A stretch of 64,000 nt of DNA, taken from assembly GCA_934320655.1 (NCBI GenBank), contig CAKRFN010000008.1:55042-119041 (forward strand), read 5' to 3'. The position numbers and the translations under genes were made by a program. Below the pieces are notes generated by a model. That model ran no database searches, had not been told where the DNA came from, and saw only the letters and a list, made by a program, of their open reading frames with translations. The stretch's first letter is position 1. Each line of letters starts with the position of its first letter. The DNA comes from an uncultured Eubacterium sp. GTDB taxonomy: Bacteria > Bacillota > Clostridia > Lachnospirales > Lachnospiraceae. Of the stretch, positions 18,178-27,399 are shown piece by piece.

Positions 18178-18332
18178 GCAGCTCCCGCAAACATGTCTGT
18201 TTTGCTTTCATTGCACGAACCATTCCGGCGAGCCTCCTCAAACCAAAATTGTGTCAGCAAAGGCTTCCTCAATTTGGAGTCTCGTCTCCATCGTGCAAAG
18301 GCAGCAAAATCAGACATGGCTTTGCTCGCGCT
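18178..18332. repeat. 155-bp hairpin repeat, copy A
   Basis: Matches 36818-36972 with 9 differences in 155 positions and no gaps. The whole unit folds on itself: outer arms CATGTCTG...CAGACATG, middle GGCGAG...CTCGTC, inner AAATTG...CAATTT. It lies 18 bases after the eno stop and is not followed by a clean T-run. Small non-autonomous element or structured RNA family. Confidence 0.9.
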
Positions 18333-18394
18333 ACCGTTTTACTACTGTTGCCATATAATTTTTATTAGCATAATAATGCCATACCAGAGCTATA

Positions 18395-18898
18395 TTAAAA
18401 TTTCCGCAATACCTCGCTCTCATCCTCCGGCGTATTCTCGATCTTGCGGATCTCGACATAGTAGCTGTAATCCGCGTTGACCGTAATCAGCACGCGGTCA
18501 CCGACCTTATGTCCGAGCAACGCCTTTCCAAGCGGCGACTCAATACTGATCATCCCTTTGAGTGAATTGCCGCGCGCCGTTGTAACGATGCGATAGGTCT
18601 CCTCCGCATCATCCTCCTCAATGTATACCGTGACCGTATTGTGCAGACCGACTTCATCCTCTGCCGACGTGTCGTCGATAATATGCGCGCCCTTGATCAT
18701 GCGCTCCAGATAACGGATCCGGCTCTCATTCTGGTTCTTATACTGCTTTGCGGCTTTATACTCAAAATTCTCGCTGAGATCTCCGTGTGCACGCGCGGTC
18801 TTGACATCCTCAAGCGCCTCCTTGCGCACGACGAGCTTTCGGTACTCAATCTCCTCCTCCATCTTCTGAATATCCTGCTTTGTCAACTGATGCTGCAT
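18395..18898 (-). CDS. greA: Transcript cleavage factor GreA
   Basis: 167 residues. Rescues arrested RNA polymerase by stimulating RNA cleavage through the secondary channel. N-terminal coiled coil has the acidic tip in ARAHGDLSENFEYKAAK (Asp/Glu of the GDLSEN loop) and the C-terminal FKBP-like domain ends with SPLGKALLGHKVGDRV. Start has AAGGATT. It follows the EAL-like gene at 18934 by 35 bases, so probably the same transcript. Confidence 0.96.
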   Translation of the reverse strand: MQHQLTKQDIQKMEEEIEYRKLVVRKEALEDVKTARAHGDLSENFEYKAAKQYKNQNESRIRYLERMIKGAHIIDDTSAEDEVGLHNTVTVYIEEDDAEETYRIVTTARGNSLKGMISIESPLGKALLGHKVGDRVLITVNADYSYYVEIRKIENTPEDESEVLRKF

Positions 18899-18933
18899 CT
18901 CTCTAATCCTTCCTGACTTTCCATATTCCTGTT

Positions 18934-20859
18934 TTAATCTAAAAATACGCGGTCTCTGCTCATCTGCATCTGCATTTCCAGCTCCTCAATCGGGAACGGC
19001 TTCGCATACTTTTCTCCCTGCATATAGTCCGCGCCGAGGGATACGGCGATATCTTCCAGTTCATCGTTGTTGATGCCCTTGAACGCAATCGCATGACCGT
19101 GTTCCTTCAGCAGATCGACCAGCATACCGATCACATCATAGTATGCGCGGTTTTCACATGCCTTGCGCACACATTTCTCGGAAAACTTGATCGCGCGGAA
19201 CGGAAGCATTGCCACACTCTCAAAATCAACGTCCGACGGATCAAAATCAGACAAAATAAATCCGACCTGATACATCTGTAATTGCTGCATAACCTCCCGC
19301 ACATGCGCAATATCCTTATGTCCCTCTGCCATTGTCACCTCAAAATCGATCTTTTCGGGACCCGGCGCATACATATGCAAAATCTCGCACACATCATCCA
19401 GAAACTTCGGATTCTCCAATTCCTCACTGGAAATGTGCAGCGATACGCGCATATTCCGCACTGTCTCGGTGTCCACGCTGAGATATTCACAGATATTGTT
19501 CAGCACGAGCATATTCACATCATGGATATAGCCGTAGTGCTCTGCCATCCGTATCACCTGTTCGGAATGGATAATACCTTTTCCTGCCAACTGGAGACGG
19601 CATAAAATCTCCATCTGTCCGGTCATCAGCCCGCTCGTATCTACCGTCGGTCTGCCGAACAATACGACATCCTGTTTTTCCAACTGCATCTCATTGAGCA
19701 GCATTAAAATGTCCTTGCGTTCACAGAACTGCTCATAGTCCGCCTGATTACACAAAATGTAATTGTCATCCGGACACTGCTCCTGCAACGCATAGGTCAG
19801 CCGCATAATATCAGCTTCACCGGACGCATAACGCGGACATGCGATACCGACCACCTGAAACCGCAGATCACCGTCAAACGACTCACGCAGTGTCTCACAC
19901 ACCATCTGCGCCGTCTGTGTCGCAAGCTGTGTATCCGCCTGCGCATGAATGATCCCGATAGAGCTGACACCCTTCTGATAAACATAGACCTGACGCAGCC
20001 CGTGCAGCTTCTCGTCGAGCGTGCGGTACAGCCGCCGCAGATCCTTGTCCTCATAGCGGTTCTGCGTGCGCTCCACCAGCGCCTCATAATTTTTTAATTT
20101 GACCTCAAATACATAGAAATCTCTCTTTTTTCCAAACTGGTATGCCAGCTCGCCACGGTACATATCCGTACCCATGCGCGCGGTGCCCTCCTCGAAATTC
20201 CCGCTGTAAAACAGGCAGTACACCACCCCGAAAAACATATTCGCAAACACCGCAAACACATTCAGTCCATAGATAAAGAGCGGCGGAATATGTACGATCA
20301 CCGAAACCACTAACAGCACCAGCCAGTTCTGGAAGATCCTCGGTGTCACCATGCGGCGGTATCTCGGCAACAGGATCACAAAGATCGCCAGCACGATCAG
20401 CCGCGCGAAATAGAACACCGCGTCAGCCGCACCTGTCAGCACCTGCCCCTGTCTGATCTCATACACAAATCCGGTCTGGATCGTCGTGAGCACCAGCACA
20501 ACCACCGTGAACTCGCAGACAAAAAAGATCGTGCGGAATCGCTGCGAATGGTCAGAAATCCACGGAAACTGGAGCAGTGCGTGCATCACCATCAGGATCA
20601 GAACCGTCGCCGCGCTCAGATAGTATCCGACAAAGACCAGATAGGTCACCGGCTGCGGATAGTTCGCGCCTTCATACAAAATCTGCGCCCGAAAAATATC
20701 AAAAATCTGGTTGACCAGCAGCAAATGCAGTCCTATCTTTAAAATATTATAACGCTTTGTGCTGTTGCTATGATTCACATACGTGAGCAGCACCAGCAAA
20801 ACAGTCGTGAGCATCGTTACGCCAAGCAGTTCGTAATTATACTGAAATACCATTGTCAC
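18934..20859 (-). CDS. Membrane protein with degenerate GGDEF-like and EAL-like domains
   Basis: 641 residues. Seven or so membrane helices (1-215), a middle domain (about 225-370) with the shape but not the motif of a GGDEF domain, and a C-terminal EAL-like domain (about 395-635). Key EAL positions are partly lost: EAL is EIL, the Asn strand motif reads VSLHIS, DDFG reads SDFDPS, and the late EGVE Glu reads KGIN; the Lys in IKF is kept. It is probably catalytically inactive and may bind c-di-GMP or a partner. Start GTG 20859 or ATG 20853. Upstream of greA. Confidence 0.85.
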   Translation of the reverse strand: MTMVFQYNYELLGVTMLTTVLLVLLTYVNHSNSTKRYNILKIGLHLLLVNQIFDIFRAQILYEGANYPQPVTYLVFVGYYLSAATVLILMVMHALLQFPWISDHSQRFRTIFFVCEFTVVVLVLTTIQTGFVYEIRQGQVLTGAADAVFYFARLIVLAIFVILLPRYRRMVTPRIFQNWLVLLVVSVIVHIPPLFIYGLNVFAVFANMFFGVVYCLFYSGNFEEGTARMGTDMYRGELAYQFGKKRDFYVFEVKLKNYEALVERTQNRYEDKDLRRLYRTLDEKLHGLRQVYVYQKGVSSIGIIHAQADTQLATQTAQMVCETLRESFDGDLRFQVVGIACPRYASGEADIMRLTYALQEQCPDDNYILCNQADYEQFCERKDILMLLNEMQLEKQDVVLFGRPTVDTSGLMTGQMEILCRLQLAGKGIIHSEQVIRMAEHYGYIHDVNMLVLNNICEYLSVDTETVRNMRVSLHISSEELENPKFLDDVCEILHMYAPGPEKIDFEVTMAEGHKDIAHVREVMQQLQMYQVGFILSDFDPSDVDFESVAMLPFRAIKFSEKCVRKACENRAYYDVIGMLVDLLKEHGHAIAFKGINNDELEDIAVSLGADYMQGEKYAKPFPIEELEMQMQMSRDRVFLD

Positions 20860-21076
20860 TCATTCCTCTCTGATATTCTCAATAGTGATCGTCCGATCGC
20901 ATTGTTTTGATACTATTTTTATTATACCTTAAAAATTCTGCGCCTACAAGCCGAAAAAGTCCGAAAAGATTTATTGACAGCAGCCAAAGCTATCCGCTAT
21001 GATAATATGTGGCTGACAAGACAACTACCCCTGCCAGTCCCCCGTGAAAATAATTATTGAGGAGCCCACTGATCCC

Positions 21077-21520
21077 ATGCATATTTTTTTCTGGTTTTTA
21101 ATCATTGCGCTCGTGGCACTGATCATCAATCTGTTCTTGCTCCGGCAAATGAAACAAAAAAATAAGACCCGCCTTGCTCCGGTCATTGGCGTAGTTGCAG
21201 GAAGCTATCTGCTCGCCGGATGCCTGTATCTCATCACCACATCCCACGGTACGGATGTGCTGACGCGGACGCTGGCTGCCAGTTTCCCCATCGATCCCGC
21301 ATCGTTTGAAACCGCGGACGAAAATCAACGGACGGTTTACTCGTTCCACTGTGACAACGGCATTCCGTTCCGGTTCGATGACACGGCTCTGCTGCCGGAC
21401 AGCGCAGATGTGTCCGGACAGGCTCCGGATACCGTCGAGGTGTATTCCTGTCAGGTACGGACCGGCTACGACTGGTGCTATCTGGGTTATGGCACGCAGG
21501 TATGCTATGCTTTCCGTTGA
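21077..21520 (+). CDS. Small membrane protein of unknown function
   Basis: 147 residues from the ATG at 21077 (GTG at 21044 is possible). Two hydrophobic helices (HIFFWFLIIALVALIINLFL and APVIGVVAGSYLLAGCLYLI) and an extracytoplasmic domain of about 90 residues ending in YDWCYLGYGTQVCYAFR. Not recognised. It stands alone between a divergent promoter region and a bidirectional terminator. Confidence 0.6.
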   Translation: MHIFFWFLIIALVALIINLFLLRQMKQKNKTRLAPVIGVVAGSYLLAGCLYLITTSHGTDVLTRTLAASFPIDPASFETADENQRTVYSFHCDNGIPFRFDDTALLPDSADVSGQAPDTVEVYSCQVRTGYDWCYLGYGTQVCYAFR

Positions 21521-21558
21521 GCAATCTGATTATAATTATGATTTCAAAAGAAACCAGT

Positions 21559-21591
21559 AATGGGGTGTGATTCCACGAATCACACCCCATT
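21559..21591. terminator. Bidirectional terminator
   Basis: AATGGGGTGTGATT and AATCACACCCCATT form a perfect 14-bp stem with a five-base loop, between two convergent genes (stops at 21520 and 21606). Confidence 0.9.
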
Positions 21592-21605
21592 CTTTAACAT
21601 AGAGC

Positions 21606-22166
21606 CTATTTATACAGATTCTTAATCGCTGTCACAGCCTTCTCATTCTGCTGCTTATACGCGGCGATCACCTGTGCCTCGCCCTGCTGCTCGGTCGAAT
21701 TACTGATCGTGCCGAGCATGATAAAGCAGACATATTTTCCCTTGGTATAAACTCTGGAACTCTGAATCTTTAACTGGTTGGCGGGATACTGGAAACGATC
21801 CTCCTGCAAAGTCTTTTTATAACCCTTCAGCGCCTGTCTGATCTTTTTCTTTGCATCCGCATTCTTCGCCTTCACGATAACCAGCTCGTCCACATGTGCA
21901 CTCATCATCGGCACTTCCGCGATGGCACTCTGATACCAGTCGCCGGACAGCCCATAGTGGGCATTGATGTCCTTTTTATCCAGCTTGACGCTCGGCAGAT
22001 AGCTGCTGCCGTATGCCGCCTTTACCGCACTGTACACCTGATTGATCGAAGGTGCTTTTTTCGTTGCTGCCTCTACAGCTACCGGGTGTTCCACGGCGGT
22101 TACCGCCGAAAATGTGCTCGCTGTGCATGCCAGTACAAGCATGTAAGTAAGTAATTTTTTCTTCAT
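21606..22166 (-). CDS. Secreted DUF4358-type protein
   Basis: 186 residues. Signal peptide MKKKLLTYMLVLACTASTFS with likely cleavage after the VEA region near residue 33. The mature part (APSINQVYSAVKAAYG ... MMSAHVDELVIVKAKN ... VIAAYKQQNEKA) matches the DUF4358 pattern common in Lachnospiraceae exported proteins, function unknown. Ribosome site AAGGAG. The damaged hydrogenase-like gene lies just upstream of it on the same strand. Confidence 0.75.
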   Translation of the reverse strand: MKKKLLTYMLVLACTASTFSAVTAVEHPVAVEAATKKAPSINQVYSAVKAAYGSSYLPSVKLDKKDINAHYGLSGDWYQSAIAEVPMMSAHVDELVIVKAKNADAKKKIRQALKGYKKTLQEDRFQYPANQLKIQSSRVYTKGKYVCFIMLGTISNSTEQQGEAQVIAAYKQQNEKAVTAIKNLYK

Positions 22167-22226
22167 AAGATGATCGTTCTCCTTTTCTTATATGTAGCCC
22201 CCAAATACCCAAACAGCCAAAATACC

Positions 22227-23361
22227 TTACAGTTTCTCGACGTCCTCCCGCAGGCTGCCTGTCAGATCCTGTACATACGTCGTCTGTGAGGAAATCTCCT
22301 CGGTGTTCGCCGCGATCGTAGCCACCCGCTCTGTCATCGCATGGATACTGCCAATCGTGCTCACCGACTCGTTCAGCGTATCACACAGTCCGGAGAGATC
22401 CTGAATGCCAAGCGCAAGATCCGTTGCCTCCTTCGCCGATGCCTCGTTGGCGGTATTCAGCTCGTTGATGTTTTCGCTCAGTGACATAAAACGCACCGTG
22501 ACATCCGTGAGCCGCTGCTGATGAACCGCCTGCTCCTGCTGTTCCTTTTCGCGGATCTCCGCCAGCTTTTGTGTCTCCTCTTCTGCGAGGAAACGCACAT
22601 AGTGCACGCAGTGGTCTTTGATATTGACACCGTTGTGCATCGCCTTTATCATGTCGGCACAGGTCGCATAACCACAGGATTCGCAGTCTCTGTGCTGCTC
22701 CTCCGGTGTATCCTTTTTCAGTTCTGCCCAGAGTGCCGCTTTCTCCTGTGCATTCGGCTCTGCAACCTCCACAGTTCGGATCGGTGATCTCCAGTTTCTT
22801 CGCGATACACGGGCTGAGAAATGCGATCTCATCCGTCACATTCATATATTTTTTCATATAGATGGCAGTACACATCATCGGACTATGTACCGGAACCATG
22901 CGCCCGATCAGCTCCGGCAGATACCGCTCCACATAAGTCACCACAGCGGGACAGGGCTGCGAGATACCACCCGTGAAGTTGTGCTCGGTAATATACTTCA
23001 GATAACCCCAGGTCGTAATATCCGCTCCGAATGACACGCTGCAAATATGATTGACACCTTTCTTTTTCAGATACCCGAGTACCTTCTGATACTCCTTCGG
23101 GTAATTCGCCAGAAATGCCGGTGCAACGATGACAGATATCTTCTTGCCGTCTTGCAGATCAGCGAAAAAGCGCTCCGTGTCATCGTAATAATCTCTCGCT
23201 TCGTGCGGGCAGGCATCAAAGCACGCTCCGCAGGCGATACATTTATCGCCGTCTACGCTCACGTGATCCTCCTGCGTAGCCACGTTTGCCGTGAGTACCG
23301 GACAGGTACGCACACATTTGTTACAGCCAGTACAATGTTCATTCGTGTAAACCAGTTCCAT
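22227..23361 (-). pseudogene. FeFe-hydrogenase-like sensor fused to MCP-type domain, deleted and frameshifted
   Basis: Frame 1 (from 23361) gives two 4Fe-4S clusters (CTGCNKCVRTCP; CIACGACFDACPH) and the front of the hydrogenase large domain (SQPCPAVVTYVERYLP; LSPCIAKKLEITDPN). It then loses register near 22785. Frame 2 gives a Cys-rich cluster domain (CESCGYATCADM) and a chemoreceptor-like coiled coil (TERVATIAANTEEISSQT). The C-terminal third of the hydrogenase domain, including the last H-cluster Cys motif, is absent, so this is a deletion plus frameshift. Intact relatives are thought to be redox or H2 sensors. The ribosome site is weak. Confidence 0.8.
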
Positions 23362-23513
23362 TATTTAATTATAGCTTCTTATGAAAACACCCCAAAAACT
23401 CCATGGACTTCCTACATACCTATTATACATTTGTCCGTCCAAAAACTCAATGTTTATCTGAAATTATATACACCCTTGCGAAACATTTTATGTGACAAAA
23501 TTCCTTATCGCAT

Positions 23514-23560
23514 AAAAAAACCCCCGAACCCGCTTCTGTCAAGCGTTCCCGAGGATTCTT
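23514..23560 (-). terminator. Terminator of tRNA-Gly
   Basis: On the minus strand CCTCGGGAACGC pairs imperfectly with GCGGGTTCGGGGG, then TTTTTTT. It begins a few bases after the tRNA 3' end. Confidence 0.8.
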
Positions 23561-23565
23561 CCGAG

Positions 23566-23638
23566 AGCGATAGACGGGGCTCGAACCCGCGGTCTCGACC
23601 TTGGCAAGGTCGCGCGTTACCAACTACGCCACTATCGC
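23566..23638 (-). tRNA. tRNA-Gly(GCC)
   Basis: Cloverleaf read on the minus strand: acceptor GCGATAG/CTATCGC, anticodon stem CGACC/GGTCG with loop TTGCCAA (anticodon GCC), T arm CGCGGGTTCGAGCCCCG-like. 73 nt with discriminator T; CCA is not encoded. Confidence 0.96.
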
Positions 23639-23806
23639 ATGTCCAACATCTTCTGTTGTTTTGTTGTGCTGTTCCTTAGCACAGGTAATAATATACCTCA
23701 TGATCATTCAAAAGTCAAGCATATTTTTTATCTTTTTTTATTTTTTTTAATATTTTATAAAATTCGCTCATATACTGAATCAAACACGTGAGGGAGGTGC
23801 GATCCG

Positions 23807-24244
23807 ATGAGTCGACAAACGAAAATTCTGGTGCTTCATATGAAGGAGCTGGTCTACACGGCGATCTTTGCTGTCTTAGGTATCATTCTCATCATTTTAC
23901 TCGTCACCATGTTTGGCGGTGACAAAAAAGAACCTGCCGAGGCAGCCTCTGCTACTTACATACCGGGTATCTATACCTCATCCATCGATTTTAAAAACCG
24001 CAGTGTGGATGTGCAGGTCATCGTAGACAAAAACCATATCAAGGATATCTCACTCGTTGAGCTGACGGACAGCGTCGCCGTCATGTATCCGCTGATGGAG
24101 CCAACCATTGAACACCTGCGCGATCAGATCGTGGAACAGCAGTCTCTGGAAGGCATTACCTACGAATCCGAAAATCAGTATACCTCAGCCGTCCTGATGC
24201 ACGCGATCGATCAGGCATTACAAAAAGCAGCCCCGTCAGAGTAA
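23807..24244 (+). CDS. Membrane-anchored FMN-binding-domain-like protein
   Basis: 145 residues, ribosome site GGGAGGTG. One N-terminal transmembrane helix (LVYTAIFAVLGIILIILLVTM is about 14-34), then a 100-residue exposed domain starting YIPGIYTSSIDFKN and ending TSAVLMHAIDQALQKA. The pattern PGxY...V.V.VxxxxIxxI...TSxxLxxAIxxAL is that of FMN_bind domains of electron-transfer proteins. The Thr that takes covalent FMN in RnfG is not evident, so flavin binding is uncertain. Monocistronic. Confidence 0.75.
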   Translation: MSRQTKILVLHMKELVYTAIFAVLGIILIILLVTMFGGDKKEPAEAASATYIPGIYTSSIDFKNRSVDVQVIVDKNHIKDISLVELTDSVAVMYPLMEPTIEHLRDQIVEQQSLEGITYESENQYTSAVLMHAIDQALQKAAPSE

Positions 24245-24255
24245 TCTGACAGGGC
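24226..24255. terminator. Bidirectional terminator
   Basis: GCCCCGTCAGA and TCTGACAGGGC form an 11-bp stem with one mismatch between convergent genes. T-rich tails follow on both strands. Confidence 0.85.
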
Positions 24256-24274
24256 TTCCTTATTTCATCTTTGT

Positions 24275-25327
24275 TTATTTATGCTTCTTCATCATCTTTA
24301 CGAACCATGTTCCGGCATCGGACAGATCCGATGCTTTCCAGCCGGAGGTCTTGGTACAGCCCGATTTGATCAGCGCGGAGGTCTCTGCCTTATTCGAGAG
24401 GTTCCACACGCAACTGCTGACCTTATATTTGTCGAGCAGTTTCATCCACTTGTCTGCCTCCGTGCGGTTGACCGCTCCCGCTCCGGATGCATCACAGATG
24501 CCGTACTCGGTCACAAACACGGGCAGTCCTGCCTTCACCGCCTGCTCCAGCCTGTCGCGCAGCCAGTCACGGTGCGTATCCGCATAAAAGTGCAGCGCAT
24601 ACATCAGATTGTCACAGCCTTTGATCGGGGCTGCTGCCGCCTGATCGATATCCTGACTCCATGTGGGTGTCCCTACAATAATAATGCCATCCTGATCGTA
24701 TTTGCGGATCGTCCTGATCACCGGTTTCGCATACGACTTGATCTGTGCCCATGTCGTGCCGCCGTTCGGCTCATTGCAGATCTCATAGAGGACATGGTCT
24801 GCGTCCGCGTAGCGCTTTGCCATCGTTTTAAAAAACTTCTTTGCCTGCGGCTGATAGGTCTTTGGGCTGCCATCACTCAAAATATGCCAGTCAATGATCA
24901 CGTACATGCCGAGCCGCCCTGCGGCATCGACCGCATCATAGATCTGTTTTCTGAGCTTTTTGCGGTTTGCCTCATCCGAGGTGCAATAGCCGTTGTATTC
25001 CGCCGTATACATCGCCAGACGGACGATCTGTACGCCCCACTGATCCCGCATCGTGCGCAGCGCCTTCTCATTCATATACTGCGGATACCATGACAGTCCA
25101 TGCGAGCTGACACCCTTGAGCTGAACCGCCTTTCCGCTCTGATCTGTCAGCTGCCCGTTTTTCACCGACAACTGTCCGTACTGCTCAACCGGTGTCTTTG
25201 CCGCTGCCCGCACCGGCTCCGGTGTCAGGCAGAGCGGACTGACAAGCAGGACAAGCATCAGCAACACACACAGCACACCGCGCCAGCCGTGATTATGCAG
25301 ATGCATACTTCTCATCCGGTGTTTCAT
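24275..25327 (-). CDS. Secreted glycoside hydrolase family 5 (endoglucanase-type)
   Basis: About 350 residues. Signal peptide (WRGVLCVLLMLVLLVSPLCL) with likely cleavage after VRAAA. GH5 barrel: VQLKGVSSHGLSWYP, GVQIVRLAMYTAEYNGY, VIIDWHILSDG, acid/base Glu in YEICNEPNG, nucleophile Glu in FVTEYGICDASG, and the late WNLSNK. It should cut beta-1,4-glucans outside the cell. No carbohydrate-binding module or dockerin is seen. The ATG at 25327 has GGAGGTG; the GTG nine bases earlier is less likely. It follows proA by 13 bases, so it may be read through from the proline operon. Confidence 0.93.
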   Translation of the reverse strand: MKHRMRSMHLHNHGWRGVLCVLLMLVLLVSPLCLTPEPVRAAAKTPVEQYGQLSVKNGQLTDQSGKAVQLKGVSSHGLSWYPQYMNEKALRTMRDQWGVQIVRLAMYTAEYNGYCTSDEANRKKLRKQIYDAVDAAGRLGMYVIIDWHILSDGSPKTYQPQAKKFFKTMAKRYADADHVLYEICNEPNGGTTWAQIKSYAKPVIRTIRKYDQDGIIIVGTPTWSQDIDQAAAAPIKGCDNLMYALHFYADTHRDWLRDRLEQAVKAGLPVFVTEYGICDASGAGAVNRTEADKWMKLLDKYKVSSCVWNLSNKAETSALIKSGCTKTSGWKASDLSDAGTWFVKMMKKHK

Positions 25328-25340
25328 CAGACGCACCTCC

Positions 25341-26597
25341 TTATCGGATCTGACCGTTTCCGTGAATCACATATTTATAACTGCACAGCTCATCGAGTCC
25401 CATCGGGCCGCGCGCATGCAGCTTCTGTGTCGAAATACCCATCTCGCAGCCAAGCCCGAACTCACCGCCATCCGTAAAACGGGTCGATGCATTGACATAG
25501 ACAGCGGCGGAATCCACGGCTCTGACAAACCGGTCGGCATGCTCCTCATCCTGTGTCAGAATCGATTCACTGTGTCCGGTCGAATGTGCCGCAATATGTG
25601 CGATCGCCTCATCGACGCCCGCCACGACCTTCACCGCGAGAATATAGTCCAGAAATTCCGTATCAAAATCATCCGCTCCTGCGGGTGTTCCATCGATGAT
25701 CTGCGCCGCACGCGCATCCAGCCGCAGCTCTACCGGCTGCTTGCCCGCTGCGCTGCGCTCGTCCACCAGACGCTTTTTCAGCTTCGGCAGGAAACGCTCC
25801 GCCACATCCTCCGCCACCAGACAGACCTCCATCGCATTGCACACGCTCGGTCTGCTCACCTTGGCATTCTCTACGATATCCACCGCCTGTGCCAGATCCG
25901 CAGAGCTGTCCACATAGATATGGCAGATGCCGGTTCCGGTCTGGATGCACGGTACTTTTGCGTGTTCCACGCATGCCCGGATCAGTCCTGCACCTCCGCG
26001 CGGGATGAGCAGATCAACGTATCCGACCGCCTCCATCAGCTCGTTCGCGCTGGCATGTGTCGTATCCTCGATCAGATTGACCGCCTCCATCGGCAGTTTT
26101 TTCGCCGCCAGCCCCTGCTTTAACGCATGTACGATCGCCGCACTGCTGCGCCATGCCTCTTTTCCGCACCGCAGAATGCAGGCATTTCCGCTCTTGACTG
26201 CCAGTGCCGCCGCATCGCTCGTCACATTCGGCCTGCTCTCATAAATGATCGCCACCACGCCGAGCGGACAGCCGACACGGTCGATTTTCAGCCCATTCGG
26301 ACGGCTGTGGCTGTAACGCACCTTTCCGACCGGATCAGGCAGCTCCGCCACCTGACGGATGCCCTCCGCCATCGCCTCGATGCGCTCCTTCGTCAGGCGC
26401 AGGCGGTCTAACATCACCTCCGAAATCTGTCCCTTTGCCGCGATCAGATCCGCTTCATTTGCGGTCAGGATCGCTCCCGTCTCCGCGATCAGATAGTCCG
26501 CCATCGCGCGCAGTGCCGCGTTTTTCTGTTCACTGTCTGCCTGCGCAACCTGTGCCTTGGCACCGCGCGCCGCCTCTAAAATCTGTTGTGTCGTCAT
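25341..26597 (-). CDS. proA: Gamma-glutamyl phosphate reductase
   Basis: 418 residues, standard length. Reduces glutamyl-5-phosphate with NADPH, step two of proline synthesis. Aldehyde-dehydrogenase fold: IYESRPNVTSDAAAL, KSGNACILRCGKEA, LIPRGGAGLI, catalytic Cys in RPSVCNAMEVCLV, FGLGCEMGISTQKLHARGP. Its ATG overlaps the proB stop by 4 bases, so the two are translationally coupled. Confidence 0.98.
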   Translation of the reverse strand: MTTQQILEAARGAKAQVAQADSEQKNAALRAMADYLIAETGAILTANEADLIAAKGQISEVMLDRLRLTKERIEAMAEGIRQVAELPDPVGKVRYSHSRPNGLKIDRVGCPLGVVAIIYESRPNVTSDAAALAVKSGNACILRCGKEAWRSSAAIVHALKQGLAAKKLPMEAVNLIEDTTHASANELMEAVGYVDLLIPRGGAGLIRACVEHAKVPCIQTGTGICHIYVDSSADLAQAVDIVENAKVSRPSVCNAMEVCLVAEDVAERFLPKLKKRLVDERSAAGKQPVELRLDARAAQIIDGTPAGADDFDTEFLDYILAVKVVAGVDEAIAHIAAHSTGHSESILTQDEEHADRFVRAVDSAAVYVNASTRFTDGGEFGLGCEMGISTQKLHARGPMGLDELCSYKYVIHGNGQIR

Positions 26598-27367
26598 AGC
26601 TTTCCCTCCCCGATAAATCTCGTTCCGACCGGTTTGCCCTCTACAATGTCGTACAATACCTCCGGTCTTGCGCCGTTGGTGATGACCATATCAAAGCCTG
26701 CCTGCGTCGCGAGCTGTGCCGCATGCAGCTTGGTCGCCATACCGCCTGTTCCGAGCGTACTTCCACTGCCACCAGCGAGCGCCTCGATCTCCGGTGTGAT
26801 CGCCTCCACACGCGAAATGAAACGCGCACTTTTATTTTTATGCGGATCTTCCGTATACAATCCATCAATATCCGATAATAAAACGAGCAGATCCGACTTG
26901 ATACAGCGTGCCACGATCGCCGCCAGCGTGTCATTGTCACCGACCGAAAACTCATCCGTCGCGATCGTATCATTCTCATTGATGACCGGTATGGCATCCA
27001 GCTCCAACAGCCGGAACAAGGTATTTTCCAGATTCATCCGTCGGTCGTCATGGTCAAAGTCGGCGCGGGTCAAAAGAATCTGTGCTGCAACATGGTTATA
27101 CTCCGCAAACATCCGGTCATAGGTATACATCAGCTCACACTGTCCGACCGCTGCCGCTGCCTGCTTGGTCGCCGTATCATTTGGACGCTCGCGCAGCTGC
27201 ATCTTACCAACTCCCATCGCGATCGCTCCCGACGATACAAATACGATCTCATGACCTGCATTTTTCAGATCACTGAGCACTTTTACCAGTTTCTCGACGC
27301 GGCGGATATTGAGCCGTCCGGTCGGGTATGCCAAGGTAGATGTACCTACCTTCACTGTGATTCTCAT
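26594..27367 (-). CDS. proB: Glutamate 5-kinase (short form, no PUA domain)
   Basis: 257 residues from MRITVKVGTSTLAYPTG with GGAGGAG upstream. Amino-acid kinase fold: FVSSGAIAMG, VINENDTIATDE, FSVGDNDTLAAIVA, LLSDIDGLYTEDPHKN, GTGGMATKLHAA. It makes glutamyl-5-phosphate, the feedback-regulated first step of proline synthesis. The C-terminal PUA domain of the E. coli enzyme is absent, as in many Firmicutes. Downstream proA overlaps by 4 bases. Confidence 0.97.
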   Translation of the reverse strand: MRITVKVGTSTLAYPTGRLNIRRVEKLVKVLSDLKNAGHEIVFVSSGAIAMGVGKMQLRERPNDTATKQAAAAVGQCELMYTYDRMFAEYNHVAAQILLTRADFDHDDRRMNLENTLFRLLELDAIPVINENDTIATDEFSVGDNDTLAAIVARCIKSDLLVLLSDIDGLYTEDPHKNKSARFISRVEAITPEIEALAGGSGSTLGTGGMATKLHAAQLATQAGFDMVITNGARPEVLYDIVEGKPVGTRFIGEGKL

Positions 27368-27399
27368 TTTATATTCTCCTCCATTTTCCTTTTCGCACA

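Noticed and set aside
24281..25093. 270-codon plus-strand frame opposite the GH5 gene
   Set aside because: GH5 motifs and signal peptide are on the minus strand; this frame has no recognisable domain or ribosome site.
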